Notes: generated by a model not told the origin, from the letters alone. DNA of 64,000 nucleotides from Microbacterium sp. Leaf151 (GCF_001424225.1 NZ_LMOR01000002.1:62001-126000), one strand, 5' to 3'; positions 53,601 through 62,245 are shown, numbered from the stretch's first letter. A program made the numbers and translations.

Positions 53601-53823
53601 ACTCCTCGTGCTGCGGCCGAGTGCGACGAAGAAGGACTACGCCGAGCCGACGCAGCAGCCGTTCGACGATGCCCAGCGTGACGAGTTCGTCACGCGCGTC
53701 CAGCGCGCCGTCGGCGTCATGCGGGGCACGAGTTTCGCCGCACCGTACGAGGTGCACTGCCGGGACGAGTTCTCCTACGGTCTGTGCCGCATCCACACGG
53801 TCTCGGCGGTGAGCGCCTCATGA
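50677..53823 (+). CDS. adnA: AdnA-like helicase-nuclease subunit
   Basis: 1048 aa. N-terminal UvrD-like motor: Walker A GAPGSGKTTALL (39-50), LVLTPTRPAATALRDPLALA, and a motif II reading VDDAQELT instead of DEYQD, then FGDPDVASGAFRGATPENF. C-terminal RecB-type nuclease: SGDIDRVEITPAGEVVIVDL followed by KTGK, with Asp, Asp and Lys of the PD-(D/E)xK core. Cys803, Cys1028 and Cys1037 flank the nuclease as in Fe-S nucleases, but a fourth cysteine is not obvious. With AdnB it would process double-strand breaks. Overlaps adnB by 4 bp. Confidence 0.88.
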   Translation: MQIPDAVAPEASPLLGGGLDVDQQAVASWAAEASGAVVGAPGSGKTTALLARVRELVASGVDPDHLLVLTPTRPAATALRDPLALAVGRATSGALARSVASFAFQLVRGAEVRRGAEPPQLLTGGDEDQIIRDLLEGDALDEIDGVSRWPDWLGPAIRATRGFRGDVRAFLAECTDLGVSSTDLADLAVHLDLPVWASLASFSDEYRAVRASMRGAHRDAADLAREAVAVLDDARADRELLGRFAALRCILVDDAQELTPGGIDVLGACRALGIGVVAFGDPDVASGAFRGATPENFARLARELGTTVALGTPHRGTPEQVDLVRQVSSRIGAAGVVAHRRAPQGAPVQGSVRTYLLRSPAEEADAISRLLRERHVLGGVPWGSCAVIAHDSRQVATLESELAAREVPARASGPGLALGVQRPVRDLVRLVELGMTDPDEWSPEDIVDALLGTFGGLDPIELRRLRTALRHAEVADGGVHSATDLLVSGVRYPLELAAVDTREARRAVRLGETLSALGAQARSRATAHEMLWTAWERSSLARTWREASRGHGPIAEQADRDLDAVVALFQAAKRYTEREPDGEASIFLRAVLDSDVAEDRIEQPAVVDTVRILTPAAAAGTAFDTVIIAGVQEGVWPNTRLRGGLLETWRLTDAVQNPDLPAAGMLDRRRAAMHDELRLFVRALSRAERMLIVTAVDDDDTGPSVLFEMLPAPEPAASIPEHPLSLRGLVARHRRSLTAPRVPTADRAHAAGQLALLAAADVAGASSDEWYGVASPTSTAPLRDLDREDVRVSPSRLHALEECQLDWVIADLGGDRGGTTAGIGTIIHAALETASSSSEDDLWAIVEERWGELAFDAVWRERAERTRARDLVRRLAAYLRRFDDAGGRLVGAERHFEVPIPLADAGEHGAVLSGDIDRVEITPAGEVVIVDLKTGKNEPQTDQKVADNPQLAAYQLAFSSGAIEQVAGLPSGGAKLLVLRPSATKKDYAEPTQQPFDDAQRDEFVTRVQRAVGVMRGTSFAAPYEVHCRDEFSYGLCRIHTVSAVSAS

Positions 53824-56800
53824 CCGGTGGTCTTTCGGCCGCGACGATTGCGGCCGCATTAGGTCTGTTCCCGCCCACCGCCGAGCAGACGGCCGTCATC
53901 GAGGCACCGCTTGCCCCGGCGCTGGTGGTGGCGGGTGCCGGCAGCGGTAAGACCGAGACGATGGCCGGCCGCGTCGTCTGGCTCGTCGCCAATGCTCACG
54001 TGCGTCGAGACGAGGTGCTCGGTCTCACGTTCACGCGAAAAGCCGCGGGTGAATTGGCCGAGCGCATCCAGAGGCGACTGCAGCGTCTGTCGGAGTTCGA
54101 GTCGCGTGGCCTGTTGCCCGCCCTTCCGGCCCTGCACGCCGCGGGCAGGCTCTCCGTTTTCGGCGACCTGGCGCAGGTCGAGGGCGCCCGCGGCGACGCG
54201 GCGCGTCGAGAGGCGCTCGACGCCCTCGCCTCCGAGGTCGGTGTCTCCGCCGTGTCGGCGTCCGACGCCGACCAGCTCCTGCACCGCCCGACGGTGTCGA
54301 CCTACAACAGCTTCGCCGACTCGATCGTGCGCGAGCATGGGCTGAGGATCGGGCGGGATGCCGAGTCGGCGGTGCTGTCGGAATCCGCCGCTTGGCTGCT
54401 CATGCGACGCGTCGTGTTCACCTCCGACGACCCCCGCCTGGAGGAGCGGCAGGAGTCACCGCGCACGCTCATCGACGCGGCTTTGCGGATCGCCCGCGAC
54501 GGCGTCGACAACCTGGTCGACCTCGATCGGCTCGCGGCCTTCCCCGACGAGTTCGGCCGGGTCGTCGAACGCCCCTCGACCTCCAACCGCGTCGATGTCT
54601 ACAAAGAGGTAGCGGATGCCGCGACGAAGGTGTCGGCGCTCTCGCTGCTCGCCGACCTCGCCGCGGCGTACGACCGTGAGAAGGCGCGCCTCGGCGTCAT
54701 GGACTTCGCCGATCAGGTCGCCGGTGCGCTCCGCATCGCCCAGGAGCATCCGGCCGTCGTCGAGGAGCTCCGTGCGCGATACCGTGTCGTGCTGCTCGAT
54801 GAATACCAAGACACCTCGGTCGTTCAGACCGACCTGCTCGCGACGCTGTTCGGGGGGACGGGGGTCATGGCCGTGGGCGACCCGCACCAGGCCATCTACG
54901 CCTGGCGTGGCGCGAGTGCGGGCAACCTGGGCGGATTCCCCGCCGCCTTCGCGCCCGCGTGCGAATCCCAGCACTTCTCCCTGCTGACCAGCTGGCGCAA
55001 CAGCGCGCGGGTGCTCGACGCCGCCAACGCCGTCCTCGCGCCGCTCGCCGCCCGCGCGGCTGTGGCGGTCGAAGAGCTGCGATCACGGCCGGGTGCGCCC
55101 GACGGTGTCGTCGAGACGGTGTTCGAAAACGACCTCGATGCCGAGGCCGACCGAGTCGCGTCATGGTTCGTGGGCGTACGCGCCGCGCGCGCCGCGGAGG
55201 GACGCCTCACCACGGGGGCACTGCTGTTCCGCAGCAAGAAGCACATGGTGCGCTTCGGCGACGCGCTGGGCCGTCGCGGCATCCCTCATCGCATCCTCGG
55301 GTTGGGGGGTCTGCTCACGACACCCGAGGTGGTCGACGTGGTGTCGGTGCTTCGCGTCATGAGCGACCCCGAGGCGGGGTCCGCCCTCATCCGTCTGCTG
55401 TCGGGACCGCGATGGGCGGTCGGCCTCGCCGACCTCCGCGCGCTCGCCCAGGTGGCGCGCCGCCTTGCCACGCACGACGTCGCGCTCCAACCTCTGGCGG
55501 CCGACGTGGTGAACCGCCTGCGTTCGACGCCGGGCGCCGACCGGGCTTCGCTCGTCGACGCCCTCGACTTCGTCACGCGCCAGACCGACGGTCACGGTTG
55601 GTTGGCCGACATCACGCCCGAGGGGCGCGCGCGTCTGCGCGAGGCGGGGGCCGTGTTCGCCGGGCTCCGCCGTAGTGCCGGCGCCCCGATCCCCGAGCTG
55701 ATCAGGCTGATCGAGACCGAGCTGCGACTCGACATCGAGCTCGCCGCGAACGAGTCGCGCGGACCCGCGCGCATCGCGTCGGCGCAGCTGCGTGCGTTCG
55801 TCGACGAGATCCGCGGCTTCCTCGCGGCCGACGAGTCGGGGTCCGTCGCGAGCCTCCTGGCCTGGCTCGACCACGCCGAGCAGGCCGACGAGTTCGCCCC
55901 GCGCACCGAGCCCCCCGAGGCCGACGTCGTCCAATTGCTGACCATCCACGGGTCGAAAGGACTCGAGTGGGATGCCGTGGCGGTGGTGCGGCTCGTGACC
56001 GACGAGCTGCCGTCGCTGGCGCGCGACACCAAAGGCTGGTTGGGCTTCGGCATCCTGCCCTCCGAGTTCCGCGGCGACTCCGCCTGGCTACCCGTCTTCG
56101 GCTGGCGCGGCGCCGAGACGCAGCAAGATCTGAAGGCAGCGATCGAGGCGTTCGTGTCCGACAATCGCGCACGTCAGCTGGACGAGGATCGACGACTGGC
56201 GTACGTGGCGTTCACCCGCGCCCGCGATCATCTTCTGCTGTCGGGGTCGAGTTGGTCGGGCACCAAGCGCCCGCGGCGACCGAGCGTCTTCCTCGAGGAA
56301 GCCGCGGAAGCCCTGGGCATCGACCTCGCCGTCGGCGAGCTCGGCGACGATCCGTACGACGGAGAGCGTCGGCTCCTGCACTGGCCGCTGGACCCTCTCG
56401 GCGCACGCCGCACCGCCATCACGGCGGCCGTGGCGACCGCCACCGCCGCGCGCGCGAATCCTCCCGCGCGCGCCGACGACGACCTGGAGCTGCTGCTCGC
56501 GGAGCGCGCTGACCGCCTGCGGCCGACGCACGCCCCCGCCCCCACGCGCATTCCGGCGTCGAAGTTCAAGGATTTCGTCGCGGACTACGGCCGCGCCGTC
56601 GACGACCTGCGGCGGCCGATGCCCGAACGCCCGTACCGTCAGACGCGTCTCGGCACGCTCTTCCATGCCTGGGTGGAGCAGCGCTCGGGCCACGTCGGCG
56701 CGGGGATCGGGCTGGACGACGACGGTCTGTGGGATGACGACGAGATCGGGGCGTCCTCCGCCGACGCGGCGGACCTGCAGCGGCTGCGCGAGTGCTTCGA

Positions 56801-57107
56801 ACGGTCGGAGTGGGCGAACCTCCGCCCCCTCGAGGTCGAGACGGAGATCGACTTCGTCACCACGCGACTCGACGGTCGCGAGCACGTCGTCATCTGCAAA
56901 CTGGATGCCGTGTACCGCCGCGGCGACCGCTACGAGATCGTGGACTGGAAAACGGGTCGGCCGCCCACCACCGACGCCGATCGACGCGCGCGCATGCTGC
57001 AGCTCGAGCTCTACCGTGAGGCGTACCACGCCAAGCACGGCATCGACATCGACCTCATCGACGTGACGTTGTTCTACGTCGGCGACGAACTGGTGCTTCG
57101 GAGCTGA
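53820..57107 (+). CDS. adnB: AdnB-like helicase-nuclease subunit
   Basis: 1095 aa. UvrD-type helicase with GAGSGKTETM (39-48), GLTFTRKAAGELAERI, LLDEYQDTSVVQTDLLATLF, VGDPHQAIYAWRGAS, LLTIHGSKGLEWDAVAVVRL and YVAFTRARDHLLLSG; C-terminal RecB-like nuclease with VICKLDAVYRRGDRYEIVDW followed by KTGR. All helicase motifs are intact, matching the lead-motor role of AdnB in mycobacteria. ATG 53820 is coupled to adnA by ATGA. Confidence 0.9.
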   Translation: MTGGLSAATIAAALGLFPPTAEQTAVIEAPLAPALVVAGAGSGKTETMAGRVVWLVANAHVRRDEVLGLTFTRKAAGELAERIQRRLQRLSEFESRGLLPALPALHAAGRLSVFGDLAQVEGARGDAARREALDALASEVGVSAVSASDADQLLHRPTVSTYNSFADSIVREHGLRIGRDAESAVLSESAAWLLMRRVVFTSDDPRLEERQESPRTLIDAALRIARDGVDNLVDLDRLAAFPDEFGRVVERPSTSNRVDVYKEVADAATKVSALSLLADLAAAYDREKARLGVMDFADQVAGALRIAQEHPAVVEELRARYRVVLLDEYQDTSVVQTDLLATLFGGTGVMAVGDPHQAIYAWRGASAGNLGGFPAAFAPACESQHFSLLTSWRNSARVLDAANAVLAPLAARAAVAVEELRSRPGAPDGVVETVFENDLDAEADRVASWFVGVRAARAAEGRLTTGALLFRSKKHMVRFGDALGRRGIPHRILGLGGLLTTPEVVDVVSVLRVMSDPEAGSALIRLLSGPRWAVGLADLRALAQVARRLATHDVALQPLAADVVNRLRSTPGADRASLVDALDFVTRQTDGHGWLADITPEGRARLREAGAVFAGLRRSAGAPIPELIRLIETELRLDIELAANESRGPARIASAQLRAFVDEIRGFLAADESGSVASLLAWLDHAEQADEFAPRTEPPEADVVQLLTIHGSKGLEWDAVAVVRLVTDELPSLARDTKGWLGFGILPSEFRGDSAWLPVFGWRGAETQQDLKAAIEAFVSDNRARQLDEDRRLAYVAFTRARDHLLLSGSSWSGTKRPRRPSVFLEEAAEALGIDLAVGELGDDPYDGERRLLHWPLDPLGARRTAITAAVATATAARANPPARADDDLELLLAERADRLRPTHAPAPTRIPASKFKDFVADYGRAVDDLRRPMPERPYRQTRLGTLFHAWVEQRSGHVGAGIGLDDDGLWDDDEIGASSADAADLQRLRECFERSEWANLRPLEVETEIDFVTTRLDGREHVVICKLDAVYRRGDRYEIVDWKTGRPPTTDADRRARMLQLELYREAYHAKHGIDIDLIDVTLFYVGDELVLRS

Positions 57108-57204
57108 GAGACACCCGCGTGGGGTGCTTACCGGCTCAGGCGGGTTCGCCCGGGGCTCTGTCGAACGCCAGGGCGTGGCGGGGCGGCCGCGCCCGGGTGA
57201 ACGC

Positions 57205-58635
57205 TCAGGCGGGGTCGCCCGAGACCCCCCAGCGGCGGAGAGCGGCCCGGCTCGCGCGGAGGGCGTCTTCTTCGTCGTCGACGACCGTCTCGGGAGTCGA
57301 TCCCGCGTGCGACGGCTCCCGCTTCGAGGCCGCAGCCGTGCGAGCCGTGGCGTCGCCGTGGTCCGACCCTTCCGCGGCGTCCGCAGCGGCGCCGCGCGGT
57401 GCGTCGTCACCCCAACCTTCCAGGTCGACGGGAGCGGTGGCGTCGTGGTCGTTGCCGTCGGGCGCGGGCAACTGGTCTACGTGGAGGGCGCCGGTGGCGG
57501 CATCCGGATTCGCACGGTCGTCCATCGCGGCGGCGAGCGCATCTGCGGCGGCGGCGCGATCCCGCTCGACCGCGAGGTACAGCGACAGGGCCTCGGGGTC
57601 GTAGGCGTCGGTCTGCATCGACGTGTCGACGCGACCGGGCGCCGACACGGGAGGCACGCTCTCGACGAGCGCCATGGCGTCGTCGATGTCGCTCCGCGTG
57701 TCGGGCACGATGTGATCGCCGCGGACGCCGTCGGCCAGGGCGTCGAGCAGGGCGACCGCGTCGTCGACCACGTCGGCCTGTCCGGCGTCGTGACCGTGGA
57801 CGAGCCACCGGGCGAATTCCAGTTCGGCATACAGGCGGGCGCGCTCACGCAGCAGGGGATCGGGTGACCGGTCGCCGGCCGCGGCGTAGCCCTCGTGCAC
57901 GTCGTCGGCGGCGGCGGGGGCGGATGCCAGCCACCGCAGGTCGACCGCCGGGTCGCCGACGCTGAGGCCGGCCCAGTCGAGAACCCCCGCGACGTGCGGG
58001 ATGCCGTCGGCGTCGTCGGCGAGGACGACCGACGCGCTGGTCGCGCCGCCCAGGACGACCGCGGACTCGAAACGCCATAGTTCGTCGACGTCGAGGGCAC
58101 GCCGCCAGCGCAGCATGAGGTCATCACTGACGCGCCCCGTGGCGTCGGCGCGGTCGAGCAGGCGTCGGATGTCGTCGCGGACCTGCTCGGACGTGCGGAC
58201 CGGGAGACCGTCGGTACGCACGATGGATGCCGGGAGGGCATGGACGGCCGCGAGCGCCCCGCCGATCGCGGGTGCGTAACCGGGCCCCTTCGGCAGCTGC
58301 GCGGGATCGATGCGGTAGCCGTCGATGCGATCGACCACGAGCACGCGCTGCGTACCGGACCCGCTCTCGCCGAGGACCTCGGGCACGGCGAACGGCAAGA
58401 GTGCCCGCACGCCGGCGGTCAGGGCGTGCAGGGCTCGCGACTCCGCGGCCAGGTCGTGGGCGCCCTCTTCGCCGGCAGGCATGCGCACGACGACCTCGCG
58501 GCCGTCGTCGGTGCGCGCGAGCGCCGAGTCGAACCGTCCGCCCGCGTTCTCGGTGAGGGCCCGAGCGCTGGTGAACACGGTGCCGGGCAGAGCCGTCGTC
58601 GCCGACGCAGCTAAAATGAGGGGCGAGCGTGCCAT
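57205..58635 (-). CDS. Aminoglycoside-phosphotransferase-fold protein, probable pseudokinase
   Basis: 476 aa. The fold is that of APH/macrolide phosphotransferases: QRVLVVDRIDGYRIDPAQLP and VAGVLDWAGLSVGDPAVDLR (217-234) match the hinge and metal-binding segments. The catalytic loop, normally HGDLHPxN, reads GGATSASVV at 196-204, so the catalytic Asp and the metal-binding Asn are missing; the usual N-lobe Lys is Arg51. The last ~150 residues are acidic and disordered. Annotation as macrolide 2'-phosphotransferase would be misleading. ATG 58633-58635 has TACCCT 7 nt upstream. It lies between adnB and nudC on the opposite strand. Confidence 0.8.
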   Translation of the reverse strand: MARSPLILAASATTALPGTVFTSARALTENAGGRFDSALARTDDGREVVVRMPAGEEGAHDLAAESRALHALTAGVRALLPFAVPEVLGESGSGTQRVLVVDRIDGYRIDPAQLPKGPGYAPAIGGALAAVHALPASIVRTDGLPVRTSEQVRDDIRRLLDRADATGRVSDDLMLRWRRALDVDELWRFESAVVLGGATSASVVLADDADGIPHVAGVLDWAGLSVGDPAVDLRWLASAPAAADDVHEGYAAAGDRSPDPLLRERARLYAELEFARWLVHGHDAGQADVVDDAVALLDALADGVRGDHIVPDTRSDIDDAMALVESVPPVSAPGRVDTSMQTDAYDPEALSLYLAVERDRAAAADALAAAMDDRANPDAATGALHVDQLPAPDGNDHDATAPVDLEGWGDDAPRGAAADAAEGSDHGDATARTAAASKREPSHAGSTPETVVDDEEDALRASRAALRRWGVSGDPA

Positions 58636-58642
58636 GCCTCCC

Positions 58643-58648
58643 AGGGTA
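58643..58648 (-). promoter_or_regulatory. -10 hexamer TACCCT, leaderless
   Basis: On the minus strand TACCCT, 7 nt (GGGAGGC), ATG 58635. Confidence 0.5.
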
Positions 58649-58743
58649 GGTGGGCCTCTCGCCCCGCCGTCCACGCCACGCCCTTGAGCGGGGGAGCTCG
58701 CGCCGGAACCGCCCGCCCCGTCCACTCGTGAGAGAGGTGCCTC

Positions 58744-59703
58744 ATGACGCGCTCCGTGTTCACGCCGTCCGCCGCAGATCCCGCTGCGGGTCCGGAAGTG
58801 CGTATCGACAGGTCGGCCGCGGAGCGGGACGACCGCGATCTGCTGCCCCGCCTCCTGAACGACACCCTCACCCGCGTGCTCGCCGTGCGTCGCGACGCCG
58901 CGCCTGTCATCGGGGGCCATCTCGCCCTGGCCGAGGTCGACCGACTTCGGGGGGCCACCCTCGAGAAGACCGCGACCACCGTGCCCGGCGTTCACGAGTG
59001 GGCGTTCCTGGGCCGTGACGGCGACGGGGGAGCGATCCTGCTCGCCGTCCTGGCCGACGACGCCCCCGACGACCTCGTCGCGGACGCCGCCTGGGCGCCG
59101 TTGCGCGCCGCCGGGGGCGATCTGCCCGCCAGCGAGGCGGAGGTGCTCACCACCGCCGTTGCCCTGGCCGGTTGGTTGCGCGACGCGCCCTTCTGCCCTG
59201 CGTGCGGCACGCTCACGCAGGTGCGCCATGCCGGGTGGTCGCGACACTGCCCGGCGTGCGGGCGAGAGCACTTTCCACGCACCGATCCGGCCGTGATCGT
59301 GCTTCTCACGTCAGCGGAATCCGACGACCGGATACTGCTCGGGGCCAACGCCGCGTGGGGCGGCCAGAGGTACTCGTGCTTCGCCGGGTTCGCCGAGGCG
59401 GGGGAATCCCTGGAAGACGCCGTCGCTCGTGAGGTGGAGGAAGAAGCCGGTGTCCGGTTGCGCGACATCGCGTACAGGGGTTCGCAAGCGTGGCCGTACC
59501 CGCGGTCGCTCATGCTCGGATTCCGCGCCCGGGTCGTCGACGACGGCGATGCCCGCCCCGACGGCGAAGAGATCGTCGAGGTGCGGTGGTTCACCCGCGA
59601 CGAGATCGGTGCGGCGCTGCGCGAGGAGTCCGACGTGACGCTGCCGGGCGCGGCATCCATCGCCCGACGTCTCATCGACGACTGGTACCGGGGGATCGCA
59701 TGA
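58744..59703 (+). CDS. nudC: NADH pyrophosphatase / RNA-deNADding enzyme
   Basis: 319 aa. Zinc ribbon CPACGTLTQVRHAGWSRHCP with ACG, then Nudix box GFAEAGESLEDAVAREVEEE with AGV intact (GX5EX7REUXEEXGU), then the NudC signature GSQAWPYPRSLMLGF (usual SQPWPFP; Ala replaces Pro). It splits NAD(H) to NMN(H) and AMP and removes NAD caps from RNA. ATG 58744 has GAGAGAGG upstream. The stop overlaps the helicase start. Confidence 0.94.
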   Translation: MTRSVFTPSAADPAAGPEVRIDRSAAERDDRDLLPRLLNDTLTRVLAVRRDAAPVIGGHLALAEVDRLRGATLEKTATTVPGVHEWAFLGRDGDGGAILLAVLADDAPDDLVADAAWAPLRAAGGDLPASEAEVLTTAVALAGWLRDAPFCPACGTLTQVRHAGWSRHCPACGREHFPRTDPAVIVLLTSAESDDRILLGANAAWGGQRYSCFAGFAEAGESLEDAVAREVEEEAGVRLRDIAYRGSQAWPYPRSLMLGFRARVVDDGDARPDGEEIVEVRWFTRDEIGAALREESDVTLPGAASIARRLIDDWYRGIA

Positions 59704-61451
59704 CCGGCCCGCTCGACGACCTCGACGAGCACCAGCTCGAAGCCGCGCGTTCCCTGCGCGGGCCGGTCTGCGTGCTCGCCGGCGCGGGGACCGGCAAGAC
59801 GCGCGTCATCACGCGGCGCATCGCGCACGGTGTCGACACGGGTGCGTACTCGCCCCAGCGAGTGATGGCGGTGACCTTCACCGCCAAGGCAGCGGGTGAG
59901 ATGCGGGGGCGTCTGCGTGCGCTCGGGGTGTCGGGGGTATCGGCCCGGACGTTCCACGCCGCTGCTCTCGCACAGGTCAACTTCTTCTGGCCCACGCTCG
60001 CCGGCGACCAGGCCCCCTCGATCATCGACAACAAGGTGCGCATGCTCGCGCACGCGGCCGACGGCGTGGGCCTCTCGCCGGACACCGCGACGCTGCGCGA
60101 CGTCGCGGCCGCGATCGAATGGCGCAAGGTCACCCTGCGCTCCATCGACCGGTACGCGGCGGACCGACCCGAGGGCGTCGGTCGTCTGGGCGTCGACCAG
60201 GTCGTCGCCCTGCAGCGCGCGTACGAGAAGCTCAAGGACGAGCGGCGCCAGATGGACTTCGAAGACGTGCTGCTGACGTGCGCCGGGATGATCGAGGCCG
60301 AGCCGCACGTCGCCGCCGCGGTGCGCGAGCAGTACCGGCACTTCACCGTGGATGAGTACCAAGACGTCTCGCCGCTGCAGAACCGCGTGCTCGAGCTGTG
60401 GCTGGGGGATCGGCGCGACCTGTGCGTCGTGGGTGACGCGAGTCAGACGGTCTACTCGTTCACGGGCGCCGATGCGAGGTACCTGCTGGACTTCGAGCGC
60501 ACCCACGAGGACGCTCGCGTCGTGCGGCTCGAACGGAACTACCGCTCCACGGCCCCCGTGCTCGCCGTGGCCAACGAGCTCATGCGCGGACGAGCGGGCG
60601 CCCTCGAACTGGTCGCGGCGAGCGCTCTGGACACACCGACCCCCACCGTGCGCGCCTTCGACGACGACGAGGACGAGGCCACCGCGGTGGCGCGGTCGAT
60701 CGCCGACTCCCTGATCCGCGGCGTCGACCCGCACGACATCGCGGTGCTCTACCGCGCACACGCGCAGTCGGCGGCGCTGCTCACCGCATTGTCGGGGGTC
60801 GGCGTGGCGGCATCGGTGCTGGGCGGGCGCAAGTTCTTCGACCTGCCGGAGGTGCGCCAGGCGCTCATGACGCTCCGGGCGGCATCGGTCGCCCCGATGG
60901 AGACGGGTTTCCTCGCCACGGTGCGCGACGTCTTGCGCAGCGTCGGACTCACCGACGACCCGCCGGCGGCCGGCGGCGCGCTGCGCGAGGCGTGGGAGGC
61001 GCGGGCGGCACTGCTGCGTCTCGCCGAAGACGCACCGGAGGGCACCGACCTGCGCGCGTTCACCGATGATCTGCAGGCACGTGCGCGCGACCAGCACGAG
61101 CCGACGACGCGCACGGTGACGCTCGCCACGCTGCACGCGGCGAAGGGTCTCGAGTGGGATCACGTGTACCTCGTGGGGGTGAGCGAGGGGTTGCTGCCCA
61201 TCTCGTACGCGAAGACGTTCGAGGCGGTCGACGAGGAGCGGCGCCTTGCCTACGTCGGTGTCACGCGAGCGGCGCGGACGCTGTCGGTGAGCTGGGCGCG
61301 AGGTCGGGGGCGCATGGAACGGTCTCCCTCGCGCTTCCTTCGGGAGATCGGCACTGGCACTCTTCGCTCGGCCGATGCAACTCCCATGCCCGCCGGAACG
61401 AATCGGCGCGCAGGCGCAGCGACCTCGTCGTCGACGCGATCGGCCCGCTGA
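59700..61451 (+). CDS. UvrD-type DNA helicase (UvrD2-like, short)
   Basis: 583 aa. SF1A motifs: GAGTGKTRVITRRIAHG (28-44), VTFTAKAAGEMRGRL, FTVDEYQDVSPLQNRVLELW, VGDASQTVYSFTGAD, ERNYRSTAPVLAVANELM, TLHAAKGLEWDHVYLVGVSE and RLAYVGVTRAARTLSVSW. Position after nudC matches uvrD2, but the HRDC domain and cysteine module of mycobacterial UvrD2 (about 700 aa) are absent; the chain ends soon after motif VI. The 3' 191 bp overlap the convergent cyclodehydratase-like gene. ATG 59700 overlaps the nudC stop. Confidence 0.88.
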   Translation: MTGPLDDLDEHQLEAARSLRGPVCVLAGAGTGKTRVITRRIAHGVDTGAYSPQRVMAVTFTAKAAGEMRGRLRALGVSGVSARTFHAAALAQVNFFWPTLAGDQAPSIIDNKVRMLAHAADGVGLSPDTATLRDVAAAIEWRKVTLRSIDRYAADRPEGVGRLGVDQVVALQRAYEKLKDERRQMDFEDVLLTCAGMIEAEPHVAAAVREQYRHFTVDEYQDVSPLQNRVLELWLGDRRDLCVVGDASQTVYSFTGADARYLLDFERTHEDARVVRLERNYRSTAPVLAVANELMRGRAGALELVAASALDTPTPTVRAFDDDEDEATAVARSIADSLIRGVDPHDIAVLYRAHAQSAALLTALSGVGVAASVLGGRKFFDLPEVRQALMTLRAASVAPMETGFLATVRDVLRSVGLTDDPPAAGGALREAWEARAALLRLAEDAPEGTDLRAFTDDLQARARDQHEPTTRTVTLATLHAAKGLEWDHVYLVGVSEGLLPISYAKTFEAVDEERRLAYVGVTRAARTLSVSWARGRGRMERSPSRFLREIGTGTLRSADATPMPAGTNRRAGAATSSSTRSAR

Positions 61452-62109
61452 GCAGAAATCGGGCGGCGCGTCCCGCCTCGGCGGCGAGGGCGACGTCGAC
61501 GTCGGGGCGCGGGCGGCCCAGGAGCTGGGCGGCGATCGAGGGCCATTGTGCGTCGTCACGGCGCCGGGCCGCGTCGAGGCAGGCGAGACACGCGGTGCGC
61601 CCGGGGACCACCACGGGACCGACGGCGGCGCTGCCGCCGTCGAGCGTGAGCGGGATGTGCGTGACGTCTGCGCTGAGCAGCGCGGCCGCGCGTCGCGGGT
61701 CGACGCGGTGGGCGGCCAGAAGCACCACGTGCGTGCCGGTCGGAACGCGGTGTCCGGCCGATCCGGCCCAGGGGATCACGCTCCCACGCGGTGGGAGGGC
61801 AGCGAGGACGGCTCGAACGACACGCGCCGGCAGATCGTCGGCGACCTGCACGGCGATCGGCGTTCCTCGCCGGGACGAGGCGATCGCGGGCGCCACCGCG
61901 TCGAGGAGCGCGTCGCCGTCGCCGTCGGCCGCGCCGTGCACGCGCGCGAGACCTCGCACTTCCGCCCGCGTCGTGCCGGCCACGAGAGCCGCGACCACGA
62001 CGTCGACCCATCGACCGGCGAACGGGGTGTGAGCGAGCGCGGGCGCACCGAACTGCACACGGCCGTCATCGCGCCAGAGGGGGAGAGCGGAGGGATCGAG
62101 TCGGATCAT
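61261..62109 (-). CDS. Cyclodehydratase/ThiF-like zinc protein
   Basis: 282 aa. It resembles actinobacterial proteins named bacteriocin or TOMM cyclodehydratase: LTLDGGSAAVGPVVVPGRTA, then Cys174-x2-Cys177 (CLAC) and DDAQWPSIAAQLLGRPRPDV, with a second Cys251-x-Cys253 (ECQCR), a likely tetracysteine zinc site. The ATP-binding half of E1/ThiF enzymes is not seen, and no YcaO or precursor peptide gene is nearby, so peptide modification is not supported here. Its last ~60 codons overlap the uvrD-like gene on the other strand; the CQC pair lies in the overlap. The family commonly neighbours uvrD2. Confidence 0.72.
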   Translation of the reverse strand: MIRLDPSALPLWRDDGRVQFGAPALAHTPFAGRWVDVVVAALVAGTTRAEVRGLARVHGAADGDGDALLDAVAPAIASSRRGTPIAVQVADDLPARVVRAVLAALPPRGSVIPWAGSAGHRVPTGTHVVLLAAHRVDPRRAAALLSADVTHIPLTLDGGSAAVGPVVVPGRTACLACLDAARRRDDAQWPSIAAQLLGRPRPDVDVALAAEAGRAARFLLSGPIASTTRSLRLRADSFRRAWELHRPSEECQCRSPEGSARETVPCAPDLAPSSPTASAPLA

Positions 62110-62209
62110 GGCTCGATCCTGACCCGCCCATCGACCCCGGATGCCGCTGTCCCCACCCGCGGTGACGTTCCGGCGCGTGGGGAGGAGCCGTGAACAGCCA
62201 CCGCGGTGC

Positions 62210-62245
62210 GGCCGTCGCCGGGACAGCGGCCGTCGCCGGGACAGC
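62210..62245. repeat. Two tandem 18-bp repeats
   Basis: GGCCGTCGCCGGGACAGC occurs twice without a gap (62210-62227, 62228-62245), followed by GGCC. It is in the 253-bp gap between the cyclodehydratase-like and DUF2342 genes; no gene is evident there. Confidence 0.75.

Noticed and set aside
57205..58635. Macrolide resistance gene
   Set aside because: Fold similarity only; catalytic Asp and Asn of the phosphotransferase loop are missing.
58992..61559. Open frame of 855 codons on the minus strand
   Set aside because: Antisense to nudC and the UvrD-type helicase, both with complete motif sets; no recognisable domain in its translation.
61261..62109. A TOMM/bacteriocin biosynthesis cluster
   Set aside because: The protein resembles cyclodehydratase-named families, but there is no YcaO, dehydrogenase or precursor peptide in the neighbourhood, and the gene sits in a conserved DNA-repair block.
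62210..62245. CRISPR-like tandem repeat
   Set aside because: Only two adjacent 18-bp copies without spacers; a simple tandem duplication.
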